64,000 nt of DNA from Paenibacillus sp. AN1007 (GTDB lineage Bacteria; Bacillota; Bacilli; Paenibacillales; Paenibacillaceae), in contig NZ_CP159992.1 in the NCBI RefSeq assembly GCF_040702995.1, forward strand, positions 5,504,501-5,568,500, given 5' to 3'. The translations under genes and the position numbers were made by a program. Below are positions 16,719 to 25,265 of the stretch, piece by piece. The notes under the pieces are model-generated. The model ran no database searches and was not told where the DNA came from. It was given only the letters and a program-made list of their open reading frames with translations. The stretch's first letter is position 1; each line of letters begins with the position of its first letter.

Positions 16719-17263
16719 CCAAATGGATTCTCCGCCCACTGCGTCAGTCGTTTTTTGGTGATCTGTCCATGTGAAGTGTGTTTGATGACCTGCCCTTGGT
16801 CGAGCAGCAGCACCTGCGGGGATTCATGGCGAACCTCGGTCTCTTCCGCAATGTGGCGGGATAACGGACGATTCTCAATAACTTTCACCATCCGATATTC
16901 CATCGTCTGTTTGGGATCAGATGCATTCGTGCCGACAAAAGCCATAAACTCTCTATATGCTCGTGCACTGACGGGACAAGTTGTGCTGTGTTTCAGCAAA
17001 AGCACTGGATGCTCCTGCGAGCGTTGAAGGGCCTCTCCCCAGTCCTGCAGCTTGTGCAGTTCCAGAACATGCTCGCTTAACATCTCATGGGAATCAGCAC
17101 CCGTCCGTTTGCTGACCACCGAACCGATGACAACGCCAAGAGCAGCACCGAAGGCAATGCCCAGTCCAATCTGCCCGGTCGCTGTACCGATACTAACCCC
17201 AAGGGCCACCCCAACTGCCAGCCAAAGGGCTTGATGATTCACCTTTTTCTCCATCAAAATCAT
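16715..17263 (-). CDS. ytxJ: Membrane-anchored YtxJ-type monothiol bacilliredoxin
   Basis: 182 residues. Residues ~10-50 form two short Gly/Ala-rich membrane helices with glycine-zipper spacing (ALWLAVGVALGVSIGTATG, GLGIAFGAALGVVIGSVV). Residues ~70-182 are a YtxJ (DUF2847) thioredoxin fold with active-site KHSTTCPVSARAYREF. Ordinary YtxJ is ~110 residues and soluble, and removes bacillithiol from protein thiols. Here the domain is tethered to the membrane. Initiation at 17263 or the ATG three codons later; AGGAAGGATG lies upstream. Confidence 0.85.
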   Translation of the reverse strand: MILMEKKVNHQALWLAVGVALGVSIGTATGQIGLGIAFGAALGVVIGSVVSKRTGADSHEMLSEHVLELHKLQDWGEALQRSQEHPVLLLKHSTTCPVSARAYREFMAFVGTNASDPKQTMEYRMVKVIENRPLSRHIAEETEVRHESPQVLLLDQGQVIKHTSHGQITKKRLTQWAENPFG

Positions 17264-17283
17264 CCTTCCTCTAAGTATGTATT

Positions 17284-17335
17284 TAAGCTGTATAAGTTAA
17301 TTTAAAGATGATATAGATGACGCTGCGATGACAGA
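17284..17335. repeat. Degenerate left end of the palindromic repeat family
   Basis: TATAAGTTAA, then AAAGATGAT, then GCGATGACAGA matches the first ~50 bp of the element at 16055-16250 with scattered changes. The rest of the element is absent. Probably a relic of the same repeat. Confidence 0.5.
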
Positions 17336-17482
17336 GTGTTCATCCGTATATTTGGTTCAAATTATAACACAGCCCCTGCACGTGAGCTTTCAGAATCTCC
17401 ATCTTTCGGGTACATAATGTGATACACTGATGTTAATTTGGAAACGATGAATATAAGAGCAGCTGAAAGGCGGAAAATCGAT

Positions 17483-18394
17483 ATGACATACGCTTTTACG
17501 ATTGAACCACCGGATTACTATGCACTGGACAACGAAGACGAGTTAATTGCCAAGTGTCAGGAGTGGGGCCTGATTTCGGCCAAAGCGACCAAACTCAAAA
17601 CGTTCTACTATAAAGGAAACGGCCTGAACCTGCCCTGCACCATTCTCGGTTATGTGGATCACATGACGGCAGTCATCGAGCTGGATAATGGGGACAAACA
17701 CTGTATACATCCATCCTATTTGAAAGAAATGCAGGCTTCCGGCTACAGCACAAGAGGATTAAGTGCAGCGGGAGCAGAAGCAGGCACAGATCGGGAAGCC
17801 GCAGAGCAAAATACGAATACGGCTGCTGCAGATGATTCCGCTGCTTCTGTGAACGGTAAATCTGCGTCTGTACAATCCGAGAGTGCCGCTGGATCATCCG
17901 TTAAAGCCGACTCCCCAGCCGAGCTGCTTGATCTGGAGGAAGACATGGACGAGTCCGATACATTCTCAGGCCTCAAAGGCGACCCTGACGGATTAGTAGA
18001 GGAATACATCGGTCCCCTGACAGGTACTGGAACCGATACAGCTTCGGAAACCAAACCAAATCCCAAGGCTGCCCCCAAGGCCAAAGCTATCAAAATCGAT
18101 CTGCCGGATGGCAAAGTGAAGATGAGCGCGGTGGTCAAAGAATTTACGACGGTACCGAATCATTTCTCGGACAATGACGACGAAGTTATTATTTATGAGT
18201 CCGTAACTATCACGGAGCCTGACGTGATTGAGGTTGGTGAAGCTTGGTCCAGTCACAGTGCAACGATGAAAAAACAGGAGCTGGAGGTTGGCGACGTACT
18301 TACTTTTGAAGCCAAAATTATTAAGAAAAAGCTGACCCGCAACCCGGTGCCTTACAAAATTAACAATCCGTCCAAGATTCAGAAGGAAGATTAG
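17483..18394 (+). CDS. Unrecognised protein with a variable acidic linker
   Basis: 303 residues from the ATG at 17483, preceded by AAAGGCGG at 9 nt; TTG 17438 and ATG 17447 upstream lack a good site. Residues ~1-85 form a compact domain (KATKLKTFYYKGNGLNLPCT, VDHMTAVIELDNGDKHCIHP) that looks like a small beta barrel. Residues ~90-205 are low-complexity Ala/Ser/Thr/Asp/Glu. The last ~90 residues form a second beta-rich domain (VVKEFTTVPNHFSDNDDEVI, LEVGDVLTFEAKIIKKKLTR). No family name can be given. It is monocistronic with a terminator. Confidence 0.75.
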   Translation: MTYAFTIEPPDYYALDNEDELIAKCQEWGLISAKATKLKTFYYKGNGLNLPCTILGYVDHMTAVIELDNGDKHCIHPSYLKEMQASGYSTRGLSAAGAEAGTDREAAEQNTNTAAADDSAASVNGKSASVQSESAAGSSVKADSPAELLDLEEDMDESDTFSGLKGDPDGLVEEYIGPLTGTGTDTASETKPNPKAAPKAKAIKIDLPDGKVKMSAVVKEFTTVPNHFSDNDDEVIIYESVTITEPDVIEVGEAWSSHSATMKKQELEVGDVLTFEAKIIKKKLTRNPVPYKINNPSKIQKED

Positions 18395-18414
18395 TTTTTC
18401 TTCTGAAAAAGTAC

Positions 18415-18456
18415 AAAAAACCTCCACGCTGCATTATGCAGTGACTGGAGGTTTTC
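18415..18456. terminator. Bidirectional terminator
   Basis: AAAACCTCCA and TGGAGGTTTT flank an inner CTGCAT/ATGCAG hairpin. It can serve both the plus-strand gene ending at 18394 and the minus-strand gene ending at 18485. Confidence 0.8.
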
Positions 18457-18484
18457 ATTTAACACATACGACTTATAGCTGTGT

Positions 18485-18913
18485 CTACGCTTGTCCAGGA
18501 GCCGCACTGATTTGGAACTGTACACCAAATTTATCAGTAACATTACCGTAAGCCGGGCTCCAGAAGGTTTCTTGAATCGGCATATTTACTTTACCGCCTA
18601 CTTCAAGTTTAGCGAAAATGTCCTTTGCCTGCTCAGCTGTATCCGTATTGACCGTCACCGTGATGTTATCCCCAATGGTGTGCGGCATACCGGGGAGTGT
18701 GTCAGATAACATCAGCACCGAGCTGCCAATTTGCAGAGAAGCGTGCATAATCCAATCTTTCGCTTCTGGTGGAATTGGATGATCCGGACTGGATGGGCCT
18801 TCCCCAAAAGTCTGCATCGCGAGCACTTCCGCACCAAATGCCTCTTTGTAGAACTCGACAGCTTCACGCCCGTTACCATTGGTAACAAGGTACACATTCA
18901 AGTTAATTGCCAT
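18485..18913 (-). CDS. PhnB-like VOC (glyoxalase-fold) protein
   Basis: 142 residues with the vicinal-oxygen-chelate repeat pattern of the PhnB/YjdN group: NVYLVTNGNGREAVEFYKEAFGAEV at the start (quoted in pieces here: LVTNGNGREAVEFYKEAFGA), SVLMLSDTLPG in the middle and SPAYGNVTDKFGVQFQIS at the end. The exact substrate of such proteins is usually unknown. GGGGAG lies ~12 nt before the ATG. Stands alone. Confidence 0.85.
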   Translation of the reverse strand: MAINLNVYLVTNGNGREAVEFYKEAFGAEVLAMQTFGEGPSSPDHPIPPEAKDWIMHASLQIGSSVLMLSDTLPGMPHTIGDNITVTVNTDTAEQAKDIFAKLEVGGKVNMPIQETFWSPAYGNVTDKFGVQFQISAAPGQA

Positions 18914-19072
18914 GGATTGTTCATCTCCCCTGAGTTCGTGTAATAGGTCAGGCCACTTGCGACAAGAGTATATAGGAATGGATTATCCTTTGACAAGCGC
19001 AAATTCCTACTCTTATCAGTGACTATCACAAAGGTATATTTCCCCAAATATTCTGTGCGCATTCTCCGTGCT

Positions 19073-19648
19073 TCACTTACGCCTAAACCTGCGCTTCCGG
19101 AGATAATGCACAACCGTAACCAGTAAACCCGGTACAAGAACGGCAAAACTGGCATAGATCATACACCATTTTAACAACGTAAATACAGGGGTTAATTCAG
19201 CAATAACAGGTGTTCGCTAGGGATACCGGGACATAACCAAAGACGCACCCAGATTTTCCAATATATCCAGTCCCCATCCCAGAAATGGGAGCAGATTTAA
19301 CCAGCGCCAGCGGCTTGCGGCAGGAAGCACTCGATACAGGACGGATATCAAAACGACAAGCAGGAACAGATAGACCAGCGGCCAGATCATATCAAATGTA
19401 AACCTGGCCTGAATATAGGCGCTTCGCCCATCCTCTCCGTAGTTTTCAGCCATCCGATACAAATCATCTGCGCTGTATGCGAAAGACGAATCTGGTGACT
19501 CTCCACTCCCTGCAGCCTCCTTGGATTTCTCCGCCTGCCAAGGCAGGATGAATGCGATAAAACAGGCAAATAAGGCTGCTGCCGCGACTACCCATATCCA
19601 GTTTACCTTCCGATATATTCCAGATGATAACCTGCCAAGCATCCTCAT
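19073..19648 (-). pseudogene. Membrane protein gene interrupted by an in-frame TAG
   Basis: The first 143 codons (19648 down to 19220) encode a protein with membrane helices near residues 17-36, 85-105 and 115-135. The frame then meets TAG at 19217-19219 and continues open for 47 more codons to TGA at 19073. That tail reads TPVIAELTPVFTLLKW and then MIYASFAVLVPGLLVTVVHY followed by a basic end, a fourth helix of the kind expected at the C-terminus. So a ~191-residue protein is most likely truncated by a nonsense mutation. Readthrough or a naturally short form is possible. Family not recognised. Confidence 0.75.
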
Positions 19649-19764
19649 TTCCCCTCTCTATTCAAGAAAAAAGCCACTCGCCCGAGTACTGCCCGGTAAA
19701 ATGGCTATAGAGTTCTATTCTGTTATTACCCGTGTGATGCAAGGCTGCGCTAAATTCCCTGTAA

Positions 19765-19992
19765 TTATTGTGCCTGCACAATGCGATCAATTTCACTTTT
19801 TAACAAAAGGTATCGATGCACACTTCTCATAATGGGTACCTTGGTGAGTTTGTTTTTATCCACGTATAACTTCATCTGGTCTTTACTCAGCCCCAGCAGG
19901 CTGCCCGCTTCAGTTACCGTCAATACCGCCTCGGGATTGGTTGCGTTAAACGTCTTCTTCACCTTTTGGTTCCAGTCTTCAAATACCTGCAT
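19765..19992 (-). CDS. Small excisionase/MerR-like DNA-binding protein
   Basis: 75 residues. The middle reads LTVTEAGSLLGLSKDQMKLYVDKNKLTKVP, a winged-helix DNA-binding pattern (quoted pieces: TVTEAGSLLGLS, YVDKNKLT) as in excisionase-family proteins. The C-terminus is YLLLKSEIDRIV. ATG at 19992 has GGAGAG 11 nt upstream, better than the in-frame ATG at 20016. No integrase is next to it, so a transcription role is as likely as an excision role. Confidence 0.7.
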   Translation of the reverse strand: MQVFEDWNQKVKKTFNATNPEAVLTVTEAGSLLGLSKDQMKLYVDKNKLTKVPIMRSVHRYLLLKSEIDRIVQAQ

Positions 19993-20130
19993 AGATTCAT
20001 GATCTCTCCTATCCATAGCCAGTTATTTTCAGGCTGCATATGTTCAGTATACCATACTTGTGATTATCGTCACTTATGCCTCTTTATGGCATATCGTTGT
20101 TTGTCTCCTGGTTTGTATACTGCGTATGCC

Positions 20131-20154
20131 AAAAAGAGCCGCGAAAACGCGGCC
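20131..20154 (-). terminator. Terminator of the glycan locus
   Basis: GCCGCG-TTTT-CGCGGC on the minus strand followed by TCTTTTT. It lies 30 nt downstream of the last isomerase gene of the locus. Confidence 0.85.
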
Positions 20155-20183
20155 CTACACCAAATCTCTGCTATCGTTCCTTC

Positions 20184-21056
20184 CTATGCCTCATCCCAAA
20201 AACGGCGCAGATTGTGCATCGCAATTTTGGAAGCGGCTTTGCATTCCTCCATGCCTTCGAACTCCACCGTGATATTTCCATCATAACCGGAGTCTTTGAT
20301 CAGCTTGACGATTTTGCGAATGGGGATATCACCCTGTCCCACGATTGCACCGCGCAGGAAGTTACCACAAGTTGTGGTGAACCATTCCCCTTCTCCCGGA
20401 TGCTCATCATACGGACGGAAGTAGAAGTCTTTGAAATGAATAAGCGAAGCGTACGGCAGATTTTTCATTACACCGACAATTGGATTTTCGTCTACACACA
20501 TGAAGTTGCCAATATCGAGCGTCGTTTTGAAATTGGGCCGATCTACGGCGTGCAGTACCCGCTGCACCCGATCACTAGCCTGCACACTGAAACCATGATT
20601 CTCAATCGTGGTTGTCATCCCGTACTGCGCAGCATAATCCGCAATGATCTGGCTTCCTCTGACCATGAGCGGCAGATGCTGTTCAAACCAGGCAATGGTT
20701 GTGCTCTCCTTGGGCAGCCTGAATGCGGTAACGTCGTGGCGCAAATGCCTGACTCCCATCCGGTGTGCGGTATCCACATGTCTTTTGACCCGGGCCATCT
20801 CTTCTTCAAAAGTCTCTTCCGTCTCCTGCACGAAGTTGGCCGGCATCGAGTAGTTCGACAGCTCAATGCCTGCTGCTGCGGCTCGCTCCCGAATCGCATC
20901 CGCTAGCTCATGATTATCCTCCACCGTATATCCGTAGGGAACCATCTCCATGTGCTCGCCGCCGTTCGCTGCAATCCAGTCGATGACATCCAGTACCGTC
21001 ATGGCTCCCGAATTCAGATCATTCAACAAACTGTACGTGCTCAGACCTACCTTCAT
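20184..21056 (-). CDS. Sugar phosphate isomerase/epimerase (TIM barrel), paralogue 1
   Basis: 290 residues of the AP-endonuclease-2-like xylose isomerase fold. Metal-site residues are visible in TTIENHG (Glu), TTLDIGNFMCVDE (Asp), IHFKDFYFRP (His) and ITVEFEG (Glu). ATG at 21056 has AGGAG 8 nt upstream, and the protein then starts MKVGLSTYSL exactly like its paralogue at 37444-38319. Enzymes of this type isomerise or epimerise ketoses or their phosphates. The true substrate cannot be read from sequence; context suggests a sugar released by the glycosidases of this locus. Confidence 0.88.
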   Translation of the reverse strand: MKVGLSTYSLLNDLNSGAMTVLDVIDWIAANGGEHMEMVPYGYTVEDNHELADAIRERAAAAGIELSNYSMPANFVQETEETFEEEMARVKRHVDTAHRMGVRHLRHDVTAFRLPKESTTIAWFEQHLPLMVRGSQIIADYAAQYGMTTTIENHGFSVQASDRVQRVLHAVDRPNFKTTLDIGNFMCVDENPIVGVMKNLPYASLIHFKDFYFRPYDEHPGEGEWFTTTCGNFLRGAIVGQGDIPIRKIVKLIKDSGYDGNITVEFEGMEECKAASKIAMHNLRRFWDEA

Positions 21057-21067
21057 CTGCTCCACTC

Positions 21068-21943
21068 CTATCGATATTGTTTGATGAACTGCACGGCTTT
21101 GCGAATGTCTTTCTCCGGTTGGTCTCCCACTTCGCGCTCAATGGTCAGATACCCTGTATAACCAATCTCCTGCAGCGCAGTGAAGTAGGCATCAAAATCA
21201 ACAGCTCCCTCACCCAATGGCACTTCACGGAAAAAGGCACCGGAAGCCACCATTTCGGCGATTTTCTCATGATCCATCGGAGCGTGCCCAACAGCACCAT
21301 ACACGTCTCGCGGATCGACCTCTTTCAGCCGCAAACCGTCCTTCACATGGGTGTGCACGATATAATCCTTGAGCAGCTTCACTCCCTGCACCGGATCATC
21401 CCCTGTCACCATCACCATATTCGCCGGGTCAAAGTTGACGGATACCCCGTTCGTAGAGAGGGTATCCAAAAAACCTTTCAGATCCGCAGCCGTTTCCGGA
21501 CCAGTCTCGATGGCAAAGTAGGCACCGACACTTTTGGCGTACTGTCCCAACTCCTCGCAAGCCGTGTGCAGTGTTTCGTATACTTCGGAAGAAGGATCAT
21601 GTGGAACAATACCGATGTGCGTGGTGACAATATCTGTACCCAGATCAAGTGCCAGATCAACAATTCGTTTAGACTTTTCCACCTTCCAAGTATTGTCTTC
21701 CTTGACCTGAAAGCCATGACCACCCAGATCACCAACCAATGCCGAAATCTCAAGGCCAAGACCTTTTATATAGCTTCGGAGCTCTTTACGTGCTGCAGGA
21801 GACAGATTCTCCGGTTCCATCTCCCCCTTCACCGCATAGATCTGCACGCCTTCTGCCCCTGCATCCTTGGCTTTCAACAGCCCTTCCCGTACGCCTACGC
21901 CAAAACTGTCTACGATCACACCGATCTTATTGGTTAATTTCAT
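21068..21943 (-). CDS. Sugar phosphate isomerase/epimerase (TIM barrel), distant type
   Basis: 291 residues, same fold but a different subgroup from its neighbours: IGVIVDSFGVGVREGLLKAK, then AIETGPET, NFDPANMVMVTGDDP, VHTHVKDG and LTIEREVGDQPEKD carry the four metal ligands. GGGAGG lies 7 nt before the ATG. It ends 11 nt before the next isomerase gene, so the pair is co-transcribed. Probably processes a monosaccharide from the upstream glycosidases. Confidence 0.88.
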   Translation of the reverse strand: MKLTNKIGVIVDSFGVGVREGLLKAKDAGAEGVQIYAVKGEMEPENLSPAARKELRSYIKGLGLEISALVGDLGGHGFQVKEDNTWKVEKSKRIVDLALDLGTDIVTTHIGIVPHDPSSEVYETLHTACEELGQYAKSVGAYFAIETGPETAADLKGFLDTLSTNGVSVNFDPANMVMVTGDDPVQGVKLLKDYIVHTHVKDGLRLKEVDPRDVYGAVGHAPMDHEKIAEMVASGAFFREVPLGEGAVDFDAYFTALQEIGYTGYLTIEREVGDQPEKDIRKAVQFIKQYR

Positions 21944-21974
21944 GTCGTACCTCCCATGAGATTAGATGAGTTGC

Positions 21975-22006
21975 GCTGTGTAAATGAATAGTTCAACTTA
22001 TATCGT
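21975..22006. repeat. Right-end fragment of the palindromic repeat family
   Basis: GTGTAAATGAATAGTTCAAC followed by TTATA matches the right end of the 16055-16250 element (GTGTAATTAAATAGTTCAAC then TTATA). Only this end is present, in the 64-bp gap between two genes. Confidence 0.5.
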
Positions 22007-22007
22007 A

Positions 22008-25000
22008 TCAACTTGATGGCACAAGCTTTACCGACTTGATTTCATAGGGCTTAAACGTCAGTTTAAAAGTTCCATTCTCGCAAGCGAGTGGCTCAAGCTC
22101 ATCTTCCAGCAGGTTAATAATGGAGGCACTCACATTTTGCTCATTCCACTGCACCTGTACTGTCTCCCGACCCCCGGTTGATTCATAGAAACGCAGTACC
22201 GTTCCTAATCCGTCCTCTGACACCTTGATCGTATCCAAAATGACATGTTCACTGTGGAAATGGAGCCAGCTGTGTTCTGAGGGTTTTACACCCGCATGTG
22301 GTTTGGATGCAGCCACCTGTACCGGATGATTGAGTTCCATCGCACGTCGTACCACATCAGCCTGACGCCAGTCTCCTGCATGCGGCAGCACCGAATATGT
22401 GAATTCATGCTGCCCTTGATCGGCATGTACATCCGGCCATTTTGGCGCTCGCAGCAAGGACAGACGGATCATGCGATCCTTAATGTCGCAGCCATACTTG
22501 CAATCATTCAGCAAACTAATACCGCTGTTGCCCTCCGAAAGATCAGCCCAGCGATGCCCGCACACCTCGAACTGTGCCCGTTCCCAACTTGTATTGTTGT
22601 GTACCGCTCGCTCCAAGGCACCAAACGGAATCTCATAGGTTGCTTTGGCTGCCACCAGATCTGCCGGGAACGCGACCTTAAGCAGCTTGTGACTCTCATT
22701 CCAGTCTACCCGAGTTTTGAAATCAACGCGCCGCTGATGATGAAATAAAATTACATCCTGGCTAATCTCGGAATCATTCAGCTGCCAGCGAAAACGCAGT
22801 ACATCCTGCACAGAGCCGCGCTGCACAATCTCGCTGGAAATCAGCTGCACACCGCCCGCACGTTGAGATTCAAACCGGGGATCTATATCCCACGCATCCC
22901 AGTACGTCGGTTTGTCATGGAAAAACTGCCACTCATTCGCTCGGTCGCCCGGCTTCAACCATTCACGCTTTACAGTCTTGTCATACCATCTTGTGATCTC
23001 GCCCAAGCCGTTGAATTCAAGCAAATAGAACTCGGTTTCCCAACGATCTGGGATCGGGGTGTCGACTTCTTCTGCTACTGCTTCCGATGCTCTATTTGCT
23101 TCCTGTTCTACGGATACTGCTATTTCTTGCTTTGTTTCGTCTTCAAGCTCTGCTTCCCCTACTAGCATTTCATCTTCTGCCTCACGCAGCCATATGGTAT
23201 TGTACCCGAACGCAGGAATCGAAGGAACAAGAACATGCAGGCTAACCCTATTTTCATGCTCTTGCCGCTCTAGCTCACTAATCAAGCGATTTCCATAGCG
23301 ATCATACGCCGCCAATCCAGCTAAATCGGCATCCCCGGAGATGCAGATCACTTCGTTTCGTTCCCAGCCAAGACTGTTGAATACAACGTACGGCTTACCT
23401 GGTACTTCATCTGTCTTAATGTTATCCGTTAGCGCATCGAGTGAATCCTGCAGCACTTCATCGCCAAGTGTAAACACCTTCGTATATTCTTCAGCAGACG
23501 TAACATACACTTCAGGAATGGACGTGCCCGGGATAATATCATGGAACTGGTTCAGCATGATCAGCTTCCAACCTTCATCAAGCACTTCCTTGCGATCCGA
23601 CATTCGGCCGTGATTCTGATCCCACTGGCTCCAGATTTCTGCTTCGCGATAGAGCACTTCGGCCTTGCGGTTGCTGCGTTTATTGCGCGCGTGGGTGGTA
23701 TACGTGCCCCGATGCAGCTCCAGATACAGGTCACCGTGCCACTTCGGCAGCGTTGGTTTACTTGCTGCAATCCCTTCAAAAAAAGCTCCCGCCGTGCTGA
23801 ATTGACTGATAGGCTGCCCTGCCATCAGATGGGAACGCTCGGCAAACTCCACCATCTCACTCGTCACGCCGCCGCCACCATCCCCGTGTCCATAGAGCAG
23901 CATCTGCTCCGCATGAACGTCTTTTTGTTTGTAGGACTGCCAGTGTTCATGCACATCTTTGGGGCGCGTATGTTCGTTGACTCCATGATTCAGGTAAGAC
24001 AGCACCGAGGTACCGTCAATTCCCACCCATTCAAACAGATCATACGGGAACACATTCGTATCATTCCAGTTCAATTTGGTCGTCATAAAATAAGGAATGT
24101 CGGCAAGCCTCAGTATCTGAGGCAGCGAAGCACAGTATCCAAACGTATCCGGCAGCCATTCAATATTTGAACGTTTGCCAAATTCCGACTGATAGAACTG
24201 CTGTCCGTACAAAATCTGCCGCACCAAAGACTCGCCGCTCGGAATATTCAAGTCCGGCTCCACCCACATGCCGCCGACCAGTTCCCAGCGCCCCTCGGCA
24301 ATACGCGCCTTCACCCGTTCATACAGCTCGGGATAATGCTCCTTTACAAAAGCATATAGTTGCGGCTGGCTCTGGGAGTACACAAAATCCGGATACGTGT
24401 CCATTAGTGTACACATCGTAGAGAACGTCCGGCTCGATTTGCGCACGGTCTCTCGAACAGGCCAGAGCCAGGCCACATCAATGTGAGACTGCCCAACCAG
24501 ATGCATAAACCCGCTTCGGTACTGCTCCGGGTCTTCCCGCTCCACGGTCTGGGCAATTCTCTGCTCCAGCTCATGCAGCCACACACCATCCTGCCAGCGT
24601 CCCGGATCATGGTACATCTCATCCATCACCTGATGGACAGCCCGAACCAGTGTTGTGCGTTTCAAATCCTTCTCCGGTAAAGCCTGCAGCGATTCTGAAA
24701 GTACCATTATGCTGTACATCAGGCTCTGCAACGGTTGATTCACATGCACCAGCGCCGCTCGTATCCCCTGAATCGGGGGCTGAATTACCGCTTGTCGATT
24801 CAAGGGATCATGTGGTTCAGGGATGGGGTCATACAGCTCGATCTCCAGCTGTGGCGAGATTCCCACACGTTCTCTTGGAAGAGGTACGAAGGTATGATTG
24901 CGATCGAGCCCGTGATACGGAACACCGTTGACCTTCATCAACCCTTCCCCACCCGCTTCAAAAATGAATCCAATAGCCTCACCCTGCCACGTCTCAGGAA

Positions 25001-25265
25001 TCTGCACTCTTTTGCTCAGAAAATAAGTCGTTCCGTGTGTGCTGTTTAAGGGATTCAGGGAATGCTGGATCGCCATGTGCCCTTCCTGTTCAGATGCGCG
25101 CTCCTGACCATACGCATATCCCTGCTCAGGTGCATATTCTTGCTCATACTCGTATTCTCCCGGCCGAATATATCGGGCTCGCTGCATCTGCCACTCGGGA
25201 AGCTCAATGACTTCCAGCCACTGCTGCTGTTTCAAATCTTCGATAAACCGCTGGATTCGAATCAT
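22008..25265 (-). CDS. GH38 alpha-mannosidase
   Basis: 1085 residues. An N-terminal beta domain (~1-230) precedes the GH38 catalytic domain, which starts with SHIDVAWLWPVRETVRKSSR (zinc ligands His, Asp) and has the nucleophile Asp in WLPDTFGYCASLPQI, then helical and beta-sandwich domains. A Glu-rich insert (VGEAELEDETKQEIAVSVEQ region, ~700) is unusual. It should remove alpha-linked mannose from N-glycan-type oligosaccharides in the cytoplasm; no signal peptide is present. GGAGGTGAAGGG precedes the ATG at 25265, which overlaps the GH3 stop codon by 4 nt, so the two are coupled. Confidence 0.93.
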   Translation of the reverse strand: MIRIQRFIEDLKQQQWLEVIELPEWQMQRARYIRPGEYEYEQEYAPEQGYAYGQERASEQEGHMAIQHSLNPLNSTHGTTYFLSKRVQIPETWQGEAIGFIFEAGGEGLMKVNGVPYHGLDRNHTFVPLPRERVGISPQLEIELYDPIPEPHDPLNRQAVIQPPIQGIRAALVHVNQPLQSLMYSIMVLSESLQALPEKDLKRTTLVRAVHQVMDEMYHDPGRWQDGVWLHELEQRIAQTVEREDPEQYRSGFMHLVGQSHIDVAWLWPVRETVRKSSRTFSTMCTLMDTYPDFVYSQSQPQLYAFVKEHYPELYERVKARIAEGRWELVGGMWVEPDLNIPSGESLVRQILYGQQFYQSEFGKRSNIEWLPDTFGYCASLPQILRLADIPYFMTTKLNWNDTNVFPYDLFEWVGIDGTSVLSYLNHGVNEHTRPKDVHEHWQSYKQKDVHAEQMLLYGHGDGGGGVTSEMVEFAERSHLMAGQPISQFSTAGAFFEGIAASKPTLPKWHGDLYLELHRGTYTTHARNKRSNRKAEVLYREAEIWSQWDQNHGRMSDRKEVLDEGWKLIMLNQFHDIIPGTSIPEVYVTSAEEYTKVFTLGDEVLQDSLDALTDNIKTDEVPGKPYVVFNSLGWERNEVICISGDADLAGLAAYDRYGNRLISELERQEHENRVSLHVLVPSIPAFGYNTIWLREAEDEMLVGEAELEDETKQEIAVSVEQEANRASEAVAEEVDTPIPDRWETEFYLLEFNGLGEITRWYDKTVKREWLKPGDRANEWQFFHDKPTYWDAWDIDPRFESQRAGGVQLISSEIVQRGSVQDVLRFRWQLNDSEISQDVILFHHQRRVDFKTRVDWNESHKLLKVAFPADLVAAKATYEIPFGALERAVHNNTSWERAQFEVCGHRWADLSEGNSGISLLNDCKYGCDIKDRMIRLSLLRAPKWPDVHADQGQHEFTYSVLPHAGDWRQADVVRRAMELNHPVQVAASKPHAGVKPSEHSWLHFHSEHVILDTIKVSEDGLGTVLRFYESTGGRETVQVQWNEQNVSASIINLLEDELEPLACENGTFKLTFKPYEIKSVKLVPSS

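Noticed and set aside
20076-20906. 276-codon plus-strand open frame
   Set aside because: Fully antisense to the sugar isomerase gene; no ribosome binding site and no protein-like motifs. A shadow of GC-rich coding DNA.
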